A stretch of 5,175 nt of DNA from an uncultured Lachnoanaerobaculum sp. (GTDB lineage: Bacteria > Bacillota > Clostridia > Lachnospirales > Lachnospiraceae). The stretch lies in contig CAKAQP010000169.1 in the NCBI GenBank assembly GCA_916720285.1, positions 1 through 5,175 of the forward strand, written 5' to 3'. Numbering within the stretch: the first letter of the stretch is position 1; each line of letters begins with the position of its first letter. The translations under genes were made by a program, and so were the position numbers. The notes under the pieces were generated by a model. It saw nothing but the letters and a program-made list of their open reading frames with translations. It was not told the origin of the DNA and searched no databases. Positions 1 to 5,175 of the stretch are shown one piece after another.

Positions 1-23
1 AGGCACTGATTAGAGGAGATGTT

Positions 24-629
24 ATGAGTACAAGTACATTAATAAAGACAAACAGCGGTATTACACAGGTATCACTGGAAGCAAAGTTTTTCAGTAAAAG
101 ATGTATAAATATCAACGGAGAAATAACAGATGAGTTGGCTGTTGATTTTACCGACAAGATATTGGAACTCAATCTGGAGTCCAACGAGCCTATTACAGTG
201 CTTATAAACAGTCCGGGAGGAGAAATAAACAGCGGTCTTTTGATGTATGATGCAATAGTAGGCTCCAAAGCACCTGTAAGGATGATATGTAGGGGAAAAG
301 CATATAGCATGGGTGCGGTGCTTTTGGCGTGTGCAGGAAAAAGATATATGCTTCCAAACAGTGAACTTATGCTGCATCAACCGATGCTTGGCGGAAGAGT
401 ATCGGGAAATGCTTCAAGTATCAAGAGTATTTCCGACAGCATGCTGGAAACAAAAAAGAAGATAAACAGTCTACTGGCAAAACATACAGGAAAGACTGAA
501 GAAGAGATTGACAAAGCTACTGATTTTGATCATTATTTCTCACCTGATGAAGCAATTGCATTTAATCTATGTGATGAAATAATAGAATTCTCAAAGGTCA
601 TTGACTTTGTAAAAGAAGCGGAGTGGTAA
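24..629 (+). CDS. ClpP-like serine peptidase (mobile-element or accessory type)
   Basis: This 201-residue protein belongs to the ClpP/crotonase-fold serine peptidases, cytoplasmic enzymes that assemble into barrels and degrade or process proteins, usually fed by an ATPase. The catalytic triad is visible. Ser95 lies in GKAYSMGA, His118 in LMLHQP, and Asp169 in DFDHYFSPDEA, which matches the RDxFxS region of ClpP. INSPGGEINSG (61-71) supplies the oxyanion-hole glycines. Length is close to housekeeping ClpP (about 195-205), but the N-terminal segment lacks the usual Pro-containing axial-loop motif, and Tyr94 sits where ClpP has Ala before the nucleophile. The ATG at 24 is chosen because GAGGAG (13-18) lies 5 nt upstream; the frame is open to the window edge, so an upstream start is not excluded. 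The stop overlaps the next gene's ATG, implying translational coupling. Family is confident; substrate and partner are unknown. It is probably not the housekeeping clpP, given its divergence and neighbour. Confidence 0.9.
   Translation: MSTSTLIKTNSGITQVSLEAKFFSKRCININGEITDELAVDFTDKILELNLESNEPITVLINSPGGEINSGLLMYDAIVGSKAPVRMICRGKAYSMGAVLLACAGKRYMLPNSELMLHQPMLGGRVSGNASSIKSISDSMLETKKKINSLLAKHTGKTEEEIDKATDFDHYFSPDEAIAFNLCDEIIEFSKVIDFVKEAEW
620..623 (+). promoter_or_regulatory. Ribosome binding site deciding the start of the VirD4-like gene
   Basis: GGAG ends 5 nt before the ATG at 629, a good Shine-Dalgarno distance. The in-frame GTG at 623 overlaps this motif and so is a poorer start. The ATG shares its A with the TAA stop of the peptidase gene (TAATG), so terminating ribosomes can restart directly. 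Confidence 0.6.
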
Positions 630-2194
630 TGAGAGATAAAAAGGGTAAGCAGATACAATCCCAAATTGACATGGTGATTTTAGGCGAAGGCGAAGATTGT
701 ATATTTTCTACAGACAGTAATATAACCGGTATAAACAATAATATTTTGGTAGTCGGAGGCTCAGGGTCAGGTAAAACCCTTTCCATAACGGAGGCATTTC
801 TGCTGGAATCATATAACAGAAATATCATTACTTCTGTAACAAAGAGAAGAATTGTAAATAAATATTTTTCATTATTGGAAGAAAGAGATTATAAGGTCTG
901 GGATCTTGACTTTGTACATCCTGAAAACGGAAATATAGGTTATGATCCGCTTGATTTTATCAAGAGTTATCAGGATATAGTCTTTGTAGCCAAGAGCATT
1001 GTTACAGCAAATAAGAAAAAAGAAAACAGCAATGCGGATCCTTTCTGGGATGAGGCGGCTACTTCACTTTTTGCGGCATTTATATCCTATGTACTGATGA
1101 AAAAGGATGATCCGAGCTTTATAGATGTTCTTGAGATGATTGATAAGCTTAGCTTTGAGGATGATACAAGCGAGATAAAGACTAATTATGATTACAATTT
1201 TTTAGAGCTTGAAATTGCAAATTCTTTTAACTTCGCTACAGTTAACTGGAAATCTTTTAGGAGATTGCCTATAAAAACCGCAAGTTGTGTTTTCGGAACA
1301 TTGAATACGGCCATTGGATATGTTTTTACACCTGAGCTTAGAAGAATGTTCAAGATGGAAAATAAGATAAGCTTTGAGAAGCTGGCAATGGAAAAGAGAG
1401 CATTGTTTGTGACTACCAGTCCGGTAAATCCAAGCTTAAACAGTTTTATAAATATGTTTTATGCACATATATTTAAAGAACTGTTTGAAATTGGAGAAAG
1501 ACAGGATGGAGGTGTATTGCCAAGACCTATTCATTTTCTGGCGGACGACTTTGCGACCGGATGTCCGGTACCTTTATTTGACCAGTATATTTCAATATTC
1601 AGGGAAAAGGGTATCTCAGTTACACTTTTGATACAGTCGGAGTCACAATTGTCCTCACTTTATGGAGATGACAGTGCTACAACCATTATTAATAACTGTG
1701 ATACATATGTCTATATGGGTTCAAATGATTTGGATACTGCAAGAAATATCGGAATGAGAGCCGGAATAATGACAGAGGATTGCCTGAATATGAAACTTGG
1801 AAATCAGATCATATTCAGAAGAGGCTCAAAACCGAAGTTTTCAAAAAGATATAATATCATGGAAAATGAACTGTATAAAAAGCTTACAAATAATATGAAA
1901 GAGCCGAAGGTATTTGAAGGATTTACTCAAGAAAGAAGCTTATTTATAGAAGAACTTAAAAACAGTATAAAGCTATATGAAACAGATCTATATGAAGACG
2001 ATCAATATGAAACAGACGAGTTTGAACCGAAGTCATTTAAAATAAAGCCCATAGCTGAGATGGTAGAACTATATGGGGGAGCGGAAAATGGAAAGGATGA
2101 AATTTTCTATGACTTTTTTAAATTCAGGGATGACTTTTCTGAAGACGAGGATGACTTTCCTGAAGACGATGATGACTCTCCCGACTTTTTCTAG
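629..2194 (+). CDS. VirD4/TraG-like P-loop ATPase (type IV coupling-protein superfamily), no membrane anchor
   Basis: This 521-residue protein, counted from the ATG, resembles the VirD4/TraG/TraD ATPases that bring DNA or protein to type IV secretion channels. Walker A is GGSGSGKT (43-50). DPFWDEAATSLF (137-148) matches a conserved TraG segment. Walker B is HFLADDFA (302-309), ending in Asp306-Asp307 where VirD4 proteins usually have Asp-Glu. The block GISVTLLIQSESQLSSLYG (328-346) followed by NNCDTYVYMGSND (355-367) is the typical C-terminal motor signature. No transmembrane helices precede Walker A, unlike canonical VirD4 (two helices, often around 600 residues), so it should be soluble. 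The tail is strongly acidic: a YETD-rich stretch (450-466) and an Asp/Glu run (about 500-521) built on 21-bp repeats. It is coupled to the ClpP-like gene. Without a relaxase or VirB4 in view, a conjugation role is unproven. Superfamily is confident; function is open. Confidence 0.85.
   Translation: MRDKKGKQIQSQIDMVILGEGEDCIFSTDSNITGINNNILVVGGSGSGKTLSITEAFLLESYNRNIITSVTKRRIVNKYFSLLEERDYKVWDLDFVHPENGNIGYDPLDFIKSYQDIVFVAKSIVTANKKKENSNADPFWDEAATSLFAAFISYVLMKKDDPSFIDVLEMIDKLSFEDDTSEIKTNYDYNFLELEIANSFNFATVNWKSFRRLPIKTASCVFGTLNTAIGYVFTPELRRMFKMENKISFEKLAMEKRALFVTTSPVNPSLNSFINMFYAHIFKELFEIGERQDGGVLPRPIHFLADDFATGCPVPLFDQYISIFREKGISVTLLIQSESQLSSLYGDDSATTIINNCDTYVYMGSNDLDTARNIGMRAGIMTEDCLNMKLGNQIIFRRGSKPKFSKRYNIMENELYKKLTNNMKEPKVFEGFTQERSLFIEELKNSIKLYETDLYEDDQYETDEFEPKSFKIKPIAEMVELYGGAENGKDEIFYDFFKFRDDFSEDEDDFPEDDDDSPDFF
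2129..2191 (+). repeat. 21-bp imperfect tandem repeat encoding the acidic C-terminus
   Basis: Units 2129-2149 and 2150-2170 differ at only two positions and encode DDFSEDE and DDFPEDD. A third, decayed unit (2171-2191) encodes DDSPDFF directly before the stop. The unit is seven codons, so copy-number change by slippage would lengthen or shorten the acidic tail without breaking the frame. Confidence 0.75.
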
Positions 2195-2241
2195 GCATTA
2201 AAGACAAAATTTAAAATACAGGGTGAGCAGGGAGAGTATTG

Positions 2242-2313
2242 ATGAAAATAGGTGGTAATTTGATGAGAAAGATTTGTTTTACAAGAGATTTGGAGTTTAT
2301 ATATGAAGATTAA
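2242..2313 (+). CDS. Possible 23-residue leader ORF overlapping the membrane protein start
   Basis: An ATG at 2242 opens a 23-residue frame (MKIGGNLMRKIC, then 11 more residues ending in YED) that stops at TAA 2311-2313. GGAG (2231-2234) lies 7 nt upstream of its ATG, an ideal distance. It runs in a different frame from the 734-residue gene and overlaps its first 11 nt, and the downstream gene's own GGAG (2292-2295) lies inside it. Its ATG shares bases with a TGA (TGATG) in the frame of the preceding gene. It could be a translated leader that couples or tunes expression of the membrane protein, the remnant of a lost gene, or chance. No known peptide is recognised. Confidence 0.3.
   Translation: MKIGGNLMRKICFTRDLEFIYED
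2292..2295 (+). promoter_or_regulatory. Ribosome binding site for the membrane glycosyltransferase-like gene
   Basis: GGAG lies 7 nt before the ATG at 2303. In this frame a TGA occurs at 2264-2266 and no ATG, GTG or TTG lies between it and 2303, so this is the first usable start after the upstream stop. Confidence 0.65.
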
Positions 2314-4507
2314 GAAAACCGGATATTTGCTTATTTTTATATGTGCCGCCATTCTTAGTATATACAGTTTTTCTTTATTGGCTGAAAAGACTTATATATT
2401 ATTTGATATCGGTGAGATGGAAACAAAGATGCTTTATTTTGAACATATACTGCTGGTTGTTATATTTTATCTGATATTAAGATTGGTGAAAAACAATTAT
2501 ATAAGACTTATAGGTATAGGATGTTTTAGCCTGATATATATGATTTTACATCAGGCTGCCACCGCCTTTATAGTAGATTGTATCTTCCTTTTGGTAATCA
2601 TTTGGCTTGGTGAAATAATACTTGTAAAAGTGAGAAAAAGCTGTGTGGAGGATAGCATTATAGTTCGCTATTTAAACAGCTTTAGCGCAGGAAGCCTTAC
2701 ATATATTATTTTTATATGTGTTCTTTCAGCACTTCATCTTGCCTCAAAAAAAGGAGTAAGATATTTCACCCTCGGACTTGCAATATTTGTTGTAATCACT
2801 TATGTTTTGATGAGGTTTTTCAAAATAATAGTACCTGTAATAAAGAATAATACAGAAAAAAAGAAAGAGTTCGAAAATAAAAATTTTTTCTGCCTAGGTT
2901 CTGCAATATCACTTTCAGCAATTTTGTTGCAGATTGGAAGAATCAATATTACTTTGGACTATGATTCTTTAAGGTACGGACTTAGAAGCTTGTCGGTACT
3001 TATCGGAAATACCGGAATATATGACAATCTGGGAACTGTAAACGATGTATATGTCTATCCGAAAGGACTTGAGATACTTACACTTGCACTTAATACAAAG
3101 AAAAGCTTTGGATTTGTACTGAGTTTTTCTTATATATGTGCAATAATGGTACTTTTTACGGTATTTGAGATAGTAAAAGTCTGCAGCGAAAAAAGGACTG
3201 ATAAGTCATGGCTTGCAGTAGTACTTGTATCGGTGACACCTGCAATTATGAATATGGGGCTATCGGCAAAGACTGATATGATTACATTATTAATGCAGCT
3301 GATATCAATACTGAATATGTGCCTATATGTGAAAAAAAGACATAGTTACTATATTACATTTGCGTTGATAGCCTTGCTTGCAAGCATTATATATAAGCCT
3401 ACAAGTCTTTTGTTCAGCTTCGGCATAGGCATTGCAAATATTATTTACCTTGCTACAGATTTTATAAAGAATAAAAATAAAATCAAAAATTTATTCGGAT
3501 TTGCCTACCTGTCAGTTCTTCCGATAGCTGCAATAGTACTTGTATATGCAAGAACATATATACTTACAGGTCATATTATTACTTCGGTATATTCTTCTGT
3601 ATGGTATAAGCTTGGAATAGAGACAAAATATCCTTATACTATCGGAGATTATAGAAGCGCCGGTATGAATATGTCATCAGGTGAGAGCGTGGATATTTTT
3701 TACAGACTATTCCAGCTTTTCATATCACCTACAAATGAGACACATATTTATATAGCTTCACCTACTGTATTAATAACTGTATTATTTATAATTCTGGCTG
3801 TATTTACTGTAGGATACTGCATTAAAAATAAGGGTAATAAAGATATATTTACATATATAATGATTATTCTCGGAGTAGATACTGCGGTCAGTCTGATAAG
3901 CTTATTTATATTAAATCAGGTAGACGGTAATTATTTCATATTGTTGTTTGCTTTGGTTATCATTACGGTTTGTTTTTTGGTTGAAGAAACAGGAGTTAGG
4001 AGCTTATTCTATTCATTGACACCATGTATAGCATTTTCATTTCTTATAACGGGTGTTACAAACTGGGCAGGTATCAGAGGACTGACAGAAAATCCAAAGA
4101 ATATGAGAGAACTGGGAGTCTATAATCATCATGACAGATATATCGACAAAGAAGTGTTGGGAAACACAGACAGCAACTTTGTAGATGTATATATGGATTT
4201 GATGAAATTGGGCAATCCGAGAACACTCTTATTGTCAGAGGACAATTTACTTAAAATATTAAGTGCGGATATAAGGACTTATACAGATATTACAGGAAGC
4301 GGAGGTAATTCGGCGGTTGTAAGAACACTTGATAATTTTAAAGATTATCTGCATTATGCGGATATAAAATATATCTGTGTTGAAGATGAGTATCTGGAAG
4401 GCAGAGAAAGAGCTGCGGATGTTGTAAGATACTTGTTGGAGGATGGAAGTACTACAGTTTATAAAGATTATGGAGATGTAACACTTTATAAAGTGATGAT
4501 AAATTAA
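2303..4507 (+). CDS. Polytopic membrane protein, probable GT-C-type glycosyltransferase
   Basis: This is a 734-residue integral membrane protein with roughly 13-16 hydrophobic segments, the first at 7-27 and the last near 568-588, followed by a soluble C-terminal region (about 590-734). The layout and motifs resemble GT-C enzymes, which move sugars from polyprenyl-phosphate donors on the outer face of the membrane. The loop after about residue 213 carries ITLDYDSLRYGLR (216-228), like the acidic first-loop motif of GT-C proteins. It is followed by VYPKGLEILTL (251-261), resembling the YPPG-type segment. SAKTDM (321-326) and YKPTSLL (364-370) also recur in this group. The C-terminal part looks like a mixed alpha/beta extracytoplasmic domain. 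It lies 108 nt after the VirD4-like gene with no terminator between, so read-through is possible, but no functional link is evident. Membrane topology is confident; glycosyltransferase activity is an inference from motifs, and the acceptor is unknown. Confidence 0.7.
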   Translation: MKIKKTGYLLIFICAAILSIYSFSLLAEKTYILFDIGEMETKMLYFEHILLVVIFYLILRLVKNNYIRLIGIGCFSLIYMILHQAATAFIVDCIFLLVIIWLGEIILVKVRKSCVEDSIIVRYLNSFSAGSLTYIIFICVLSALHLASKKGVRYFTLGLAIFVVITYVLMRFFKIIVPVIKNNTEKKKEFENKNFFCLGSAISLSAILLQIGRINITLDYDSLRYGLRSLSVLIGNTGIYDNLGTVNDVYVYPKGLEILTLALNTKKSFGFVLSFSYICAIMVLFTVFEIVKVCSEKRTDKSWLAVVLVSVTPAIMNMGLSAKTDMITLLMQLISILNMCLYVKKRHSYYITFALIALLASIIYKPTSLLFSFGIGIANIIYLATDFIKNKNKIKNLFGFAYLSVLPIAAIVLVYARTYILTGHIITSVYSSVWYKLGIETKYPYTIGDYRSAGMNMSSGESVDIFYRLFQLFISPTNETHIYIASPTVLITVLFIILAVFTVGYCIKNKGNKDIFTYIMIILGVDTAVSLISLFILNQVDGNYFILLFALVIITVCFLVEETGVRSLFYSLTPCIAFSFLITGVTNWAGIRGLTENPKNMRELGVYNHHDRYIDKEVLGNTDSNFVDVYMDLMKLGNPRTLLLSEDNLLKILSADIRTYTDITGSGGNSAVVRTLDNFKDYLHYADIKYICVEDEYLEGRERAADVVRYLLEDGSTTVYKDYGDVTLYKVMIN

Positions 4508-4544
4508 AAAAATGTGCAAGTTTTGGGGCTTGCACACTTTTTTT
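4506..4544. terminator. Bidirectional rho-independent terminator
   Basis: TGTGCAAG (4513-4520) pairs with CTTGCACA (4529-4536) in a perfect 8-bp stem with an 8-nt loop (TTTTGGGG). Seven A (4506-4512) precede it and seven T (4538-4544) follow, so it works on either strand. It lies between the convergent membrane protein and YeiH-family genes and overlaps the last bases of both: the plus-strand TAA at 4505-4507 enters the A tract and the minus-strand TAA at 4543-4545 enters the T tract. Confidence 0.9.
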
Positions 4545-5175
4545 ACCATATATGAAGTATATGCTGCATTATAAGACTCACTGCAGTAATACCTACCCAG
4601 CATATACCGCCAAGTATAATAGGCTTGCCGCCTGATTTGATAAGCTTAATAAGATTACTGTTCAGCCCGATTGCAGCCATTGCCATAATGATACAGAACT
4701 TACTGAAATCCTTTAAAGGAGCAAATGAATGTGAAGGCACACCTGCACTTAGGGCAACAGTAGTGATAACTGATGCAATAATAAAAAATATTATAAACAT
4801 CGGAAATGATCTCTTAAGGCTGAAACCGTTCTTAGTATCATTTGACTTTTTTGCATTGATTATTGCAAGCACCAAAGTAATGGGGATGATTGCCAGCGTT
4901 CTGGTAAGCTTTACCGTAACAGCCTTATCAAGAGTCTGAGTGCCCAGATTCCACATACTGTCCCAAGTGGAGGCGGCAGCGGTAACGGATGAAGTGTCAT
5001 TTATTGCAGTTCCTGAAAATATTCCAAAAGCCTCTCCGGTTAAAGTATCAAAGCCAATCATTTTGCCGAAAACAGGAAAGAGAAGTGCAGCCAATACATT
5101 GAAAAAGAAGATAACGGATATGGCCTGTGCCACCTCGTCATCATCCGCATTTATTACAGGTGCTGTAGCCGCTAT
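4543..5175 (-). CDS. YeiH/UPF0324 family membrane transporter (putative sulfate exporter family), C-terminal part
   Basis: The visible 210 residues are the C-terminal part of a multi-pass inner-membrane protein of the YeiH/UPF0324 family, annotated as putative sulfate exporters although the substrate is rarely tested. The frame is open to the right edge and reads IAATAPVINADDDEVAQAI, matching the family's conserved AxxPVIxAxxxEVAxAI block. The GTG at 5133 is therefore an internal valine and the true start lies beyond the window. Further family blocks are GIFSGTAINDTSSVTAAA (51-68 of the visible part), KLTRTLAIIPITLVL (89-103) and MAAIGLNSNL (166-175). The family is usually about 330-350 residues, so about 60% is present. 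Hydrophobic segments alternate with short loops, as expected of a transporter. It is convergent with the glycosyltransferase-like gene and shares its terminator; the promoter and upstream neighbours are outside the window. Confidence 0.88.
   Translation of the reverse strand: MAATAPVINADDDEVAQAISVIFFFNVLAALLFPVFGKMIGFDTLTGEAFGIFSGTAINDTSSVTAAASTWDSMWNLGTQTLDKAVTVKLTRTLAIIPITLVLAIINAKKSNDTKNGFSLKRSFPMFIIFFIIASVITTVALSAGVPSHSFAPLKDFSKFCIIMAMAAIGLNSNLIKLIKSGGKPIILGGICWVGITAVSLIMQHILHIW

Noticed and set aside
1..13. Possible 3' end of an upstream gene (TGA at 7-9 or TAG at 11-13)
   Set aside because: Only two or three codons would be visible, and nothing distinguishes a real gene end from chance stops.
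72..828. Two minus-strand ORFs (72-380 and 598-828)
   Set aside because: Both are antisense to the ClpP-like and VirD4-like genes, whose motifs are clear. Neither shows a convincing domain.
2195..2302. Promoter for the membrane protein gene
   Set aside because: AT-rich stretches such as TAAAAT occur, but no -35/-10 pair with suitable spacing stands out, so no promoter is called.
4546..4562. Inverted repeat CATATA-n5-TATATG
   Set aside because: It is short, AT-only apart from its ends, and lies in the coding end of the transporter gene (HILHIW codons). It is explained by codon use rather than by a regulatory site.
4259..4603. Minus-strand ORF of 114 codons across the convergent gene ends
   Set aside because: It lies opposite the well-supported membrane protein gene and across the terminator, has no family-like motifs, and its Tyr/Ile/Cys-rich composition is typical of an antisense shadow.
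4625..4939. Plus-strand ORF of 104 codons
   Set aside because: It is fully antisense to the YeiH-family gene, whose conserved blocks are in the minus frame. Its hydrophobicity mirrors the complementary transmembrane codons.
4543..5133. GTG at 5133 as the start of the YeiH-family gene
   Set aside because: The frame continues upstream to the window edge with residues matching the family's conserved PVIxA...EVAxAI block, so the GTG is an internal valine.

Overview
The window is AT-rich and gene-dense. It has purine-rich AGGAG-type ribosome binding sites, heavy AGA/AGG and ATA codon use, and an A7-stem-T7 terminator. This fits a low-GC Firmicute, probably a clostridial (Lachnospiraceae-like) genome; that placement is an inference from style and protein flavour, not from a marker gene.

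Positions 1-2194 (+) hold a tightly coupled pair. The first gene encodes a compact ClpP-family serine peptidase with an intact Ser/His/Asp triad. Its stop codon overlaps the start of the second gene (TAATG). The second gene encodes a VirD4/TraG-like ATPase of the type IV coupling-protein superfamily, with no N-terminal membrane anchor, an Asp-Asp Walker B motif and a very acidic repetitive tail. No relaxase, VirB4 or other conjugation gene is visible. A protease joined to a soluble coupling-protein-like ATPase is the most interesting feature here: it may be an accessory module of an integrative element or an undescribed ATPase-peptidase system.

Positions 2195-2302 form a short gap with no terminator. 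It contains a possible 23-codon leader ORF that has its own ribosome binding site and overlaps the next gene. Positions 2303-4507 (+) encode a 734-residue polytopic membrane protein that looks like a GT-C-type glycosyltransferase, with an acidic first-loop motif and a C-terminal soluble domain.

A strong hairpin at 4506-4544, usable in both directions, separates this gene from a convergent minus-strand gene. That gene runs off the right edge and encodes the C-terminal part of a YeiH/UPF0324 family transporter (putative sulfate exporter family). The glycosyltransferase-like and YeiH genes look like ordinary chromosomal genes with no obvious functional link to the ClpP/VirD4-like pair.
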